This document shows positions 1 through 6,771 of a DNA stretch of 7,529 bases, piece after piece. A program made the translations under genes and the position numbers. The notes under the pieces are model-generated. The model was not told the DNA's origin and made no database searches. It saw nothing but the letters and a program-made list of their open reading frames with translations. Position 1 is the stretch's first letter. The number at the start of each line of letters is the position of its first letter. Location: the NCBI RefSeq assembly GCF_002737765.1, contig NZ_PEGG01000143.1, positions 1 to 7,529 on the forward strand, in the 5' to 3' direction. Origin of the DNA: Caulobacter sp. B11. GTDB taxonomy: Bacteria > Pseudomonadota > Alphaproteobacteria > Caulobacterales > Caulobacteraceae.

Positions 1-1
1 C

Positions 2-2265
2 CGCGCCGAGTCGCTGTTCACCTCGCGGACCGGTCTGGGCACCACCGCCGCCGCCCTCGACTCGCAATGGTACGACGCGACTTATCTCGACGAAGGCACC
101 ACACTCGAAATCAACTCGGACTGGACCGATCGTCTGTCGACGACCGTTCGCGCCACCTATCGCGACTGGGTCAAGGGTCAAAACCCAAGAGCGGCCAGAA
201 CTATTCGGACGTGGCCATCTGCGCCGCGCCGAACGCCGACACCGCCCCGACCAACTCGACCATCACCACCTGCGCCAGCGGCTTCTCGTCGGTCCGTTTC
301 GGACCTGACGCCTTCCGCCACGCCAACCAGCTGGACATCCAGGAAGCGGTGTTCCAGGGCACGGCGACCTACTCGCTGAACGACAACGTCTTCAAGCTCG
401 GCTACCAGGGCTCGAAGAAGGAAGTGTTCAACGTGTTCGTGCCCAACTCGCGCGGCACATACTATTTCGACTCGATCGCCGACTTCGCCGCCGGCCGCGC
501 CAGCTCGCTGACCTACAGCAACTCGGTCACCGGCAACGCCATCGACGCCGCCGCCGACTTCTCCTACTGGCAGCACTCGATCTACGGCCAGGACGCGCTG
601 GACGTGACCGACGACATCAAGGTCACGGTGGGCTTCCGCTATGACTGGATCGACATGGCCGACGTCCCGGCCGAGAACCCCAACTTCGTCAAGCGCAATG
701 GCTTCAGCAACACCAAGACCCTCGACGGTCTGGCCATCCTGATGCCGCGCGTCTCGGCCAGCTGGCGCGTGAGCGACACCCTCAAGCTCAACGCCGGCTT
801 CGGTCTGTTCTCGGGCGGCCAACCGGAAGTTCTGTTCGCCACGCCGTTCTACAACAACGGTTACGAGATCGCCGGCACCACCATCCGCCGCTGCATCACC
901 GCCGCGTCTAACTGCACCGGCGCTAACGGCTATCTGGAATCGTCGACCTCATCGTCGGTGACCCCGGGCTTCACCGCCGCTGTCGGCGCCGCGGCCCTGG
1001 ACAACCTGCGCACCTTCACGGGCTTCGGCTATCAGATGCCGACCCTGGTGCAGCAGTTCCAGCAAGGCACCCTGCCCGGCACCCCGGGCATCAGCGCCGC
1101 CAACGAAGTCATCGCCCTGAACCCGGCTTTCGAACTGCCGGCCGAATGGAAGCTGTACTTCGGCGGCAACTGGGAAGTGTATGACGGCTGGAACCTCGAC
1201 GTTCAGTACGTGGCCACCCAGGCCCAGAACGCCATCACCTTCGTCGACACCCGCGCCCAGCCGCTGATCATCAACGGCCAGCGCGCCCTGACCCCCGATG
1301 GTCGTCCGCGTTATGATGGTCTGACCCTGTCGCCCGTCGCGCGCAACGCCCAGGGCGTCTCGTCGACCAACCCGGGCGACAACCGCGATCTCGTCACCAA
1401 CAACATCGACAAGGGCGAGGCCTTCACCTTCGGCGTCGGCCTGTCCAAGTCCTTCCAGTTCGGTCTGGACCTCGGCCTCGGCTACGCCCGTCAGAACATC
1501 GACGAGTCCAATGCCGGCCTGCGCTTCGGCACCACCGCCGGCTCGCTGTACAACAGCGTTCCGGCCGGCATGGATCCGGCCCGCGACGCCTACGGCACCG
1601 CGCTGGAAGAGATCAAGGATCGCTACAAGCTGGAAGCTGGTTACCGGAAGAAGTTCTTCGGTGATAACGAGACCCGCATCAGCATGTTCGCTGAACGCAC
1701 CAGCGGTCGTCCGTTCGGCTTCACCATGCAGGACGCGGCTTCGGGCCGTAGCCCGGTGTTCGGCGTGAACCGCGCCGCCCAGCTGCTCTACGTGCCGGAC
1801 ATCAAGGCCGACACCAACACCACCGACCTGCAGATTGGCAACGTGTTCTTCATCGACGCCGCCAACCGCGACCGGTTCATCGGTTATGTGAACCAGTTCG
1901 GCCTGAAGCCGGGCATCCTTGAGAAGTATTCGAACACCAACAAGGATCTCAACCGCGTTGACCTGCAGATCAGCCAGGAACTGCCGACCCTGATCGACGG
2001 CCACAAGCTGAAGGTCCAGTTCGACATCCGTAACGTGCTGAACCTGGTCAACCGCGACTGGGGCAAGGTCGAGGAATACGGCGACGGCACCACCCTGGCT
2101 CGCGCGGCGTGCGTGAGCGCGACCGGGACGGCCCTGGCCTCCAACGCCACCGCCACCTGCCCGGCCTATGTCTATTCGCTGGTCCCGACCTCGATCGTCA
2201 GGACTCGCGGCGACGTGAAGAACTCGCTCTGGACGATGCAGATCTCGCTGCGTTACGAGTTCTAA
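2..2265 (+). CDS. TonB-dependent receptor, Oar-like, C-terminal barrel (5' partial, one apparent frameshift)
   Basis: This is the beta-barrel part of an outer-membrane TonB-dependent receptor, which imports ligands using TonB/ExbBD energy. The ligand cannot be told from the sequence. The plug domain and signal peptide lie left of the window. Family marks: alternating amphipathic strands rich in Tyr/Trp/Phe throughout; the Oar-like stretch SRGTYYFDSIADF (about 451-490) followed by YGQDALDVTDDIKVTVGFRY (about 583-642); the near-terminal FDIRNVLNLVNRDWG (about 2020-2064); and the closing barrel strand ending SLRYEF with a terminal Phe, as needed for outer-membrane insertion. Positions 2 to about 187 code in frame 2 (for example WTDRLSTTVRATYRDWVKG), and from about 187 to the stop in frame 1. 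Restoring one C in the CCC run at 184-186 joins them as QNPKSGQNY. The ATG at 67 is therefore not a real start. Six Cys occur, in three local pairs. It is followed by its own terminator. The class is firm; the Oar-like subgroup is less so. Confidence 0.93.
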   Translation, partial: RRVAVHLADRSGHHRRRPRLAMVRRDLSRRRHHTRNQLGLDRSSVDDRSRHLSRLGQGSKPKSGQNYSDVAICAAPNADTAPTNSTITTCASGFSSVRFGPDAFRHANQLDIQEAVFQGTATYSLNDNVFKLGYQGSKKEVFNVFVPNSRGTYYFDSIADFAAGRASSLTYSNSVTGNAIDAAADFSYWQHSIYGQDALDVTDDIKVTVGFRYDWIDMADVPAENPNFVKRNGFSNTKTLDGLAILMPRVSASWRVSDTLKLNAGFGLFSGGQPEVLFATPFYNNGYEIAGTTIRRCITAASNCTGANGYLESSTSSSVTPGFTAAVGAAALDNLRTFTGFGYQMPTLVQQFQQGTLPGTPGISAANEVIALNPAFELPAEWKLYFGGNWEVYDGWNLDVQYVATQAQNAITFVDTRAQPLIINGQRALTPDGRPRYDGLTLSPVARNAQGVSSTNPGDNRDLVTNNIDKGEAFTFGVGLSKSFQFGLDLGLGYARQNIDESNAGLRFGTTAGSLYNSVPAGMDPARDAYGTALEEIKDRYKLEAGYRKKFFGDNETRISMFAERTSGRPFGFTMQDAASGRSPVFGVNRAAQLLYVPDIKADTNTTDLQIGNVFFIDAANRDRFIGYVNQFGLKPGILEKYSNTNKDLNRVDLQISQELPTLIDGHKLKVQFDIRNVLNLVNRDWGKVEEYGDGTTLARAACVSATGTALASNATATCPAYVYSLVPTSIVRTRGDVKNSLWTMQISLRYEF

Positions 2266-2289
2266 GCTCGCGTCATCGACGTGTTACAG

Positions 2290-2320
2290 AAGGGCGGCCC
2301 GGCGACGGGCCGCCCTTTTT
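2290..2320 (+). terminator. Rho-independent terminator of the receptor gene
   Basis: An 11-bp perfect GC-rich stem (left arm 2291-2301, right arm 2306-2316) closes a GCGA tetraloop of the stable GNRA type. A2290 and T2317 can add a further pair. The run TTTTT follows at 2316-2320. It starts 25 bases after the receptor stop codon and precedes the agmatine operon, so the receptor and aguA are probably transcribed separately. Confidence 0.94.
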
Positions 2321-2330
2321 GTTATGGAAC

Positions 2331-2358
2331 GGCCTTGACCGCTCGAGTGGTCAGGGCC
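2331..2358. promoter_or_regulatory. Imperfect 28-bp palindrome upstream of aguA, candidate operator
   Basis: The two 14-base halves are complementary except at two pairs (2335/2354 and 2341/2348), which are both T-G or G-T. The outer arms are GGCC/GGCC, the middle arms TGACC (2336-2340) and GGTCA (2349-2353), and the centre is CTCGAG (2342-2347). It lies 35 bases upstream of the aguA ATG, just after the receptor terminator. The TTGACC at 2335-2340 resembles a -35 element, although no convincing -10 follows at the right spacing. A further TGACC occurs at 2378-2382. The even symmetry with a central CG suits a dimeric repressor of TetR or LacI type, but that is inference. As RNA it could form a hairpin, but no U-tract follows, so a terminator is unlikely. 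Confidence 0.4.
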
Positions 2359-2393
2359 ATTTGCCCGCCTCTGTTTGTGACCAGGTTTTCGCC

Positions 2394-3395
2394 ATGACCC
2401 CGATCGTCCCCGCCGAGTGGGCCCCGCACCGCGCCATGTGGCTGGGTTTTCCCAGCCATGCCGAACTCTGGCGCGAGGACCTGCCGGTCGCCCAGGCCGA
2501 GGTCGCGGCCCTGGCCCGCGCCCTGGCCGGTCCCGGGGGAGAACGCGTCAGGCTGATGGTGGTCGGCGACGCGGCCGAGGCGGCGGCTCGCGCGCTGCTG
2601 GGCGATACGACCGTGGAGATCGTGCGGGGCCAGTTCGGCGACATCTGGCTGCGCGACACCGGCCCGATCTTCGTCGAGACGGCCAAGGGGCCCATCGCGG
2701 CCGGCTTCGAGTTCAACGGCTGGGGCGGCAAGTTCGAGATGGAAGGCGACGACATCGTCGCCGAACAGATCGCCGCCGCGTCCGGAACGCCCCTGGTCCG
2801 CAACGGCTTCGTGCTGGAGGGCGGCTCGCTCGACCATGACGGCCTGGGCACCATCCTGACCACCCGCCAGTGCCTGCTCAACGACAACCGCAACGGCGAC
2901 TTCGACGAGGCCAAGGCTAGCGCCGCCCTGGCCAAGGCCCTGGGCGCCAAGAAGGTGCTGTGGCTGGAGGATGGGCTGCTCAACGACCATACCGACGGCC
3001 ATATCGACAACCTGGCCCGCTTCGTCGCGCCGGGCGTGGTGGCCTGCCCGATGGCCTTCGGGGCCGATGACCCCAATGCCGAGGTCTATGCCAATACCGC
3101 TCGGCTTCTGGCCGGCATGACCGACAGCCGTGGTTCGCCGCTTCAGGTGGTTCGCATCCCGTCGCCGGGCCGCATTCTCGATGCGGACGGCGAGATCGTC
3201 CCGGCCTCGCACATGAATTTCCTGATCGCCAACGAGGCGGTGATCGTGCCGATCTATGCGCAGGAGTCCGGCGCCTTCGCCGTCGAGGTGATCCAGGGCC
3301 TGTTCCCCGAGCGGGAGGTCATCGGCCTGGCCTCTACCGCCATCCTGACCGGCGGCGGCTCGTTCCACTGCATCAGCCAGCAGGAGCCCGCATGA
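2394..3395 (+). CDS. aguA: Agmatine deiminase (agmatine iminohydrolase)
   Basis: A cytoplasmic enzyme that hydrolyses agmatine to N-carbamoylputrescine and ammonia, the first step from arginine-derived agmatine to putrescine. It belongs to the peptidyl-arginine-deiminase-like guanidine-modifying fold. The 333 residues carry the family blocks in order: WLGFPSHAELW (16-26), RDTGP (87-91), GFEFNGWGGK (104-113), LEGGS (141-145), DHTDGHID (198-205, with the expected catalytic acid and His203), and the C-terminal loop GGGSFHCIS with the likely nucleophile Cys326. All catalytic positions I can place are present. It is shorter than the roughly 365-380 residues of well-studied homologues, and I recall GGGNIHCIT as the commoner form of the last motif. 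I chose the ATG at 2394 because it starts the conserved N-terminus (MTPIVPAEWAPH) and has a weak AGG at 2383-2385. The frame is open further upstream but would run back through the terminator. It overlaps aguB by 4 bases. Confidence 0.97.
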   Translation: MTPIVPAEWAPHRAMWLGFPSHAELWREDLPVAQAEVAALARALAGPGGERVRLMVVGDAAEAAARALLGDTTVEIVRGQFGDIWLRDTGPIFVETAKGPIAAGFEFNGWGGKFEMEGDDIVAEQIAAASGTPLVRNGFVLEGGSLDHDGLGTILTTRQCLLNDNRNGDFDEAKASAALAKALGAKKVLWLEDGLLNDHTDGHIDNLARFVAPGVVACPMAFGADDPNAEVYANTARLLAGMTDSRGSPLQVVRIPSPGRILDADGEIVPASHMNFLIANEAVIVPIYAQESGAFAVEVIQGLFPEREVIGLASTAILTGGGSFHCISQQEPA

Positions 3396-4270
3396 CCCGG
3401 ACCCTGAACGTCGCCGCGATCCAGACCTCGTACGGGATGGATCTGGACGCCAATATCAAGAAGACCGAGGCCTTCATCCGCCAGGCCGCCGCCGGCGGCG
3501 CCCAGGTCATCCTGCCGTCCGAGCTGTTCCAGGGGCCCTATTTCTGCGTCACCCAGGAAGAGCGCTGGTTCGCGGAGGCCCATCCGTGGCGTGAGCATCC
3601 GGTGGTCAAGGCCATCGCGCCCCTGGCGGGCGAACTGGGCGTGGTGATCCCGATCTCGATCTTCGAGCGCGAAGGCCCGCACTATTTCAACAGCGTGGTG
3701 ATGGCCGACGCCGACGGCTCGATGCTGGGCCTCTATCGCAAGAGCCACATCCCCGATGGCCCCGGCTATCAGGAGAAGTACTATTTCCGGCCCGGCGACA
3801 CCGGCTTCAAGGTCTGGGACACGCGTTTCGGCCGGCTGGGCGTCGGCATTTGCTGGGACCAGTGGTACCCGGAAGCCGCCCGCGCCATGGCCCTGATGGG
3901 GGCCGAGGCCCTGTTCTATCCCACCGCCATCGGCACCGAGCCGCATGACCCGACGCTCAACACCACCCTGCCCTGGCAGCGGGCCATGCAGGGCCACGCG
4001 GTCAGCAATGTCATTCCGGTGATCGGCGCCAACCGCATCGGCTTCGAGCCCTGGGACAACTATCCCAATGGCGGCCAGCGCTTCTACGGCTCCAGCTTCA
4101 TCGCCGATCATCGCGGCGACCTGGTCAGTGAACTGGGCCATGACGATGAAGGCCTGGTCTCGGCCAGCTTCGACCTCGACTTCCTGCGCACCCATCGCGC
4201 GGCCTGGGGCTTCTTCCGCGACCGCCGTCCCGACCTCTATGGCGCGCTGTCGGGGCCGCGCCCCGTCTGA
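3392..4270 (+). CDS. aguB: N-carbamoylputrescine amidase
   Basis: A cytoplasmic nitrilase-superfamily (C-N hydrolase) enzyme that converts N-carbamoylputrescine to putrescine, CO2 and ammonia, completing the pathway begun by AguA. Its 292 residues match the usual length. The Glu-Lys-Cys catalytic set is visible: Glu44 in ILPSELF, Lys117 in YRKSHIPDGPGYQEKYYF, and Cys154 in GVGICWDQWYPE. A second conserved glutamate, Glu128, lies in the lysine block. The IPDGPGYQEKYYF stretch and the C-terminal FFRDRRPDLYG are characteristic of the carbamoylputrescine amidase branch rather than beta-ureidopropionase or aliphatic amidases. The start ATG overlaps the aguA stop (ATGA, 3392-3395) and has a good AGGAG at 3382-3386, five bases upstream. 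This fits translational coupling and matched amounts of the two enzymes. No frameshift is seen in this gene or in aguA. Confidence 0.97.
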   Translation: MTRTLNVAAIQTSYGMDLDANIKKTEAFIRQAAAGGAQVILPSELFQGPYFCVTQEERWFAEAHPWREHPVVKAIAPLAGELGVVIPISIFEREGPHYFNSVVMADADGSMLGLYRKSHIPDGPGYQEKYYFRPGDTGFKVWDTRFGRLGVGICWDQWYPEAARAMALMGAEALFYPTAIGTEPHDPTLNTTLPWQRAMQGHAVSNVIPVIGANRIGFEPWDNYPNGGQRFYGSSFIADHRGDLVSELGHDDEGLVSASFDLDFLRTHRAAWGFFRDRRPDLYGALSGPRPV

Positions 4271-4411
4271 TTGCGACGACGCGCGCCGAACCCGGTCTTG
4301 GAGCCCTTTAGCTTTAGATGAGATCATCTAAAGCGTATAAAAGGGATCTAACTATCTGATTATAGGCGCTTTTTATCCTTTTTTCAGGGCTTCCTGAAAG
4401 CAGGGCAGGCT
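4271..4411. other. Convergent intergenic region with AT-rich island
   Basis: This 141-base gap lies between the ends of aguB (plus) and hydrolase B (minus). From about 4305 to 4385 it is far more AT-rich than the surrounding genes and includes T-tracts at 4370-4374 and 4379-4384. It holds the hairpin at 4311-4334 and a second short inverted repeat (TTTCAGG 4382-4388, loop GCTT, CCTGAAA 4393-4399). The second repeat has its T-tract before rather than after the stem on the plus strand, so it is not a classic terminator for either gene. I see no coding sequence here. Confidence 0.7.
4311..4334. repeat. Perfect 10-bp inverted repeat, possible bidirectional terminator or dispersed palindrome
   Basis: GCTTTAGATG (4311-4320) and CATCTAAAGC (4325-4334) are exact reverse complements around the loop AGAT. 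The AT-rich stem stands out in this GC-rich genome. No T-tract follows directly on either strand; for aguB the first one starts 36 bases downstream at 4370. Its right arm overlaps an alternative pairing (AAAGC 4330-4334 with GCTTT 4368-4372, helped by TATA 4336-4339 with TATA 4361-4364) that would bring a stem right up to the T-rich stretch. The two structures cannot form together. It could be a transcription-end signal for the convergent genes or a copy of a genome-wide intergenic palindrome; this window cannot separate these. Confidence 0.5.
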
Positions 4412-5538
4412 CTAGAGGCAGCTATAGGCGGCCTGGATCAACCGCACGGCGCGCGGATCGCCGATCAGATCGCTGCCCTGGCGGTTCATTACATAGGCGC
4501 CCGATACGCCCCGCGCCGGATCGGCGAAGGCGCAGCTGCCGCCCCAGCCGGAATGGCCGAAGGCGTCGGGGGTGGGGCCGTAGAAGAAGTTGGGGGTATT
4601 GCGCATGAATCCCGCGCCCCAGCTGATGTCGAAGGGCAAAACCAGATCGCGGCCGATGATCCGCTCGGCGCGCGCCAGCTCCAGGGCGGCCGGCGACAGG
4701 ACCGCGACCCCGTCCAGAGAGCCGCCTGAGGCCAGGGCGCCCATCAGGCGGGCCAGGGCCGGGGCGGTGGCGTGGCCATTGGCCGAGGGGATCTCGACCC
4801 GCCGCCAGTCGGCCGTGCCGCGTCCGCCCGGGGCGGCCCAGGGCGTCAGGAAGGCGGCGCGCACCGCCTCGTTGGGTTCGCCGAACGTCGGCAGGGCGCT
4901 AGGCCGCTGCAGCTCCGCGCAGCGCGCGTGCTCGCTGTCGGGCAGGCCGATCCACAGGTCGAGGCCGAGCGGAAGCGCCAGGTCCTCGCGCAGGGCCGTT
5001 CCCATGGTCCGGCCGTCGACCCGGCGGAAGATCTCGCCCGCCAGATAGCCGAAGGTGATCGGGTGATAGCCGCTGGCCGAGCCCACGGGCCACAGGGGGC
5101 CATGGCCGCCAGCCTGGCGCAGACGGCGTCCCAGTCGAACCAGATGGTCGGCTCGGTTTCTTCCAGGAAGCCCGACAGGCCCGCCTGGTGCGAGAGCACC
5201 TGGCCGACGGTGATCGCGGCTTTCCCGGCCTGGGCGAACTCCGGCCAGACCGAGGCCACGGTCTGGTCGTAGGTCAGGCGGCCCTGGTCGACCAGGCGCG
5301 CGACCAGCAGGGCGGCCACGGCCTTGGTGGTCGAGAACAGCGGCGTCAGGGTGTCGGGCCCGAAGGGGCGTTGGCGCTGGCGATCGGCGAAGCCGGCCAT
5401 CAGGTCAAGGACCAGCTCGCCGTCGAGGGTCAGCGAGAACCGGGCGCCGAGTTCGCCGCCGGATTCGAAATTGGCGGCGAAGGCGTCGCGGACCGGCGCG
5501 AAGCGATCGGGGCAGACCCCGCTGATCTCAATGCTCAT
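4412..5538 (-). CDS. Serine hydrolase B, beta-lactamase/family VIII esterase fold (apparent frameshift)
   Basis: A putative serine esterase of the beta-lactamase/penicillin-binding-protein fold (PF00144 type). The substrate is unknown. No signal peptide or membrane segment is seen, so it is probably cytoplasmic. Repairing one base gives 375 residues, exactly the length of the neighbouring paralogue. Residue 1 to about 148 is read from 5538 down to about 5100; the rest comes from the other frame ending at TAG 4412. The break is a C5 run on the minus strand (5095-5099). One more C restores APLWPVGSASGYHP, which matches the paralogue's EPLWPVGSASGYHP. Catalytic marks: nucleophile Ser69 and Lys72 in FSTTK, Tyr158 in SGYHP, LSHQAG (115-120), and HSGWGG (329-334) with the W-G-G motif of family VIII esterases. 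The start ATG at 5536-5538 has a good AGGAAA at 5548-5543. If the shift is real, the protein is cut after the Ser/Lys block and lacks Tyr158 and W-G-G, so it would be inactive. Confidence 0.92.
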
Positions 5539-5609
5539 GGTATTTCCTGCGAGGCGGGTCTCAGGCCTCTAGACCAGTTTCGACGCCGCGGGCAACGCGC
5601 AAACTTCGG

Positions 5610-6737
5610 TTACAGGCAGTCATAGGCGGCGGCCACCAGCCGGATGGCGCGCTCATCGCCGATCGCCTTGGGCCCGTGCCGGTTCAACAGATAGGCGCCC
5701 GATACGCCGCGCGCCGGATCGGCGAAGGCGACGCATCCGCCCCAGCCGGCATGGCCGAAGGCGTCTGGGGAGGGGCCGTAGTGCATGTAGGGCGCGTTCC
5801 GCATGACGCCGGCGCCCCAACTCACGGTGTGGGGCAAGACAAGATCCCGGCCGACAATCCTCTGGGCCCGCATCAAGTCCATGGCCTCGGGCGAGAGGAC
5901 ATGTACGCCGGCCAGGCTGCCGCCGCAGGCCAGGGCGCCCAGAAGGCGGGCCAGGGCGGGGCCAGTGGCCAGGCCGTTGCCTCCCGGGAACTCCCCACGT
6001 CGCCAGGCGCCCAGGCCCTGACCGCCGGGGCTCGCCCACTTGGCTTTCAGCGCGTACTCCACGGCCCTGTGAGTGGATTTAAGCGTGCCGGGTTTCTGCC
6101 AGAACGCCACTTCGGCGCAGCGCCGATGCTCCGTGTCGGGCAGTCCGATCCAGAGATCGAGGCCAAGCGGGATCGCCAGGTCCTCGCGCATGGCCGTCCC
6201 GAGACTCCGCCCATCGACCCGGCGAAAGATCTCACCGACGAGAAAGCCGTAGGTGTGGGGGTGATAGCCGCTCGCCGAGCCGACCGGCCACAGCGGCTCC
6301 ATGGCGGCCAGTCGCTCGCAGATCGCCGGAGCGTCGTACCAGAGGATGCGATCTATCGGCTTGTCCAGGCCCGAAAGCCCGGCCTGATGCGACAGCACCT
6401 GTTCCACGGTGATCTCTGCCTTACCGGCCTGGGCGAACTCTGGCCAGATCGAGGCGACCGTTTGAGTGTAGGAGAGTTTTCCCTGATCGACGAGGCGCGC
6501 GATCATCAGGGCGGCGACGATCTTGGTGATCGAAAACACCGGCGCCAGTGTGTTGCGCCGGAACGGCCGCGTCCGCGCCCGGTCGGCATGGCCGGCCCGC
6601 ATGTCCACCACGACCTCGCCGTCTATGGCCAGGGTAAAGCTCGCGCCCAATTCCTCGCCAGTCTTGAACTCGGCGACGAAGGCGTCGAGCAAGCGGCCGA
6701 AACGCTCAGGGCAACGACCAAGGACTTGGAACGTCAT
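5610..6737 (-). CDS. Serine hydrolase A, beta-lactamase/family VIII esterase fold
   Basis: The intact upstream member of a tandem pair, with 375 residues. It probably hydrolyses an ester or amide through an acyl-serine intermediate; the true substrate is unknown. Motifs: Ser69-Ile-Thr-Lys72 in FSITK, Tyr158 in SGYHPHTYG, LSHQAGLSG (115-123), and HAGWGG (329-334), followed by AFADPARGVSGAY. There is no signal peptide, so a cytoplasmic esterase is more likely than a periplasmic beta-lactamase or a DD-peptidase. By hand alignment about 243 of 375 positions match hydrolase B without gaps. Residues about 123-140 and 210-235 are the most divergent, while the catalytic blocks are nearly identical. 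It starts 34 bases after the kinase stop codon and its stop is 71 bases before hydrolase B, so the three genes could be co-transcribed. The Shine-Dalgarno is poor (a GAG nine bases before the ATG at 6737), which may mean low expression or an upstream source of ribosomes. Confidence 0.95.
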   Translation of the reverse strand: MTFQVLGRCPERFGRLLDAFVAEFKTGEELGASFTLAIDGEVVVDMRAGHADRARTRPFRRNTLAPVFSITKIVAALMIARLVDQGKLSYTQTVASIWPEFAQAGKAEITVEQVLSHQAGLSGLDKPIDRILWYDAPAICERLAAMEPLWPVGSASGYHPHTYGFLVGEIFRRVDGRSLGTAMREDLAIPLGLDLWIGLPDTEHRRCAEVAFWQKPGTLKSTHRAVEYALKAKWASPGGQGLGAWRRGEFPGGNGLATGPALARLLGALACGGSLAGVHVLSPEAMDLMRAQRIVGRDLVLPHTVSWGAGVMRNAPYMHYGPSPDAFGHAGWGGCVAFADPARGVSGAYLLNRHGPKAIGDERAIRLVAAAYDCL

Positions 6738-6771
6738 TTTACGCGACTCGAAGGAAGCAAGGCGGTGGAGA

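Noticed and set aside
178..2156. Long open frames antisense to the receptor gene, such as 949-2004 on the minus strand
   Set aside because: They mirror the codon pattern of the receptor in GC-rich DNA, are made of low-complexity Ala/Gly/Arg/Val sequence, and lack recognisable domains or ribosome sites.
2331..2358. Palindrome upstream of aguA as a second terminator
   Set aside because: No T-tract follows and a strong terminator already sits ten bases upstream.
2322..4327. Antisense open frames across aguA and aguB (for example 2322-3368 and 3254-4327, minus)
   Set aside because: Both plus-strand genes carry complete catalytic motifs and the antisense products are compositional shadows.
4412..5086. 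Hydrolase B C-terminal half as a separate protein starting at the ATG at 5086
   Set aside because: Its first residues MGSASGYHP lie in the middle of the conserved fold, the ATG arises from a GTG Val codon region in the paralogue alignment, and there is no ribosome site.
5090..5105. Programmed ribosomal frameshift in hydrolase B
   Set aside because: There is no known slippery heptamer with a downstream structure arranged for it, the intact paralogue needs none, and similar single-base breaks occur in two unrelated genes nearby.
4411..5573. Nine-base inverted repeat TCTAGAGGC (4411-4419) and GCCTCTAGA (5565-5573) bracketing hydrolase B
   Set aside because: It is too short, with no transposase, target duplication or extended similarity; it is best explained by chance around a native duplicate.
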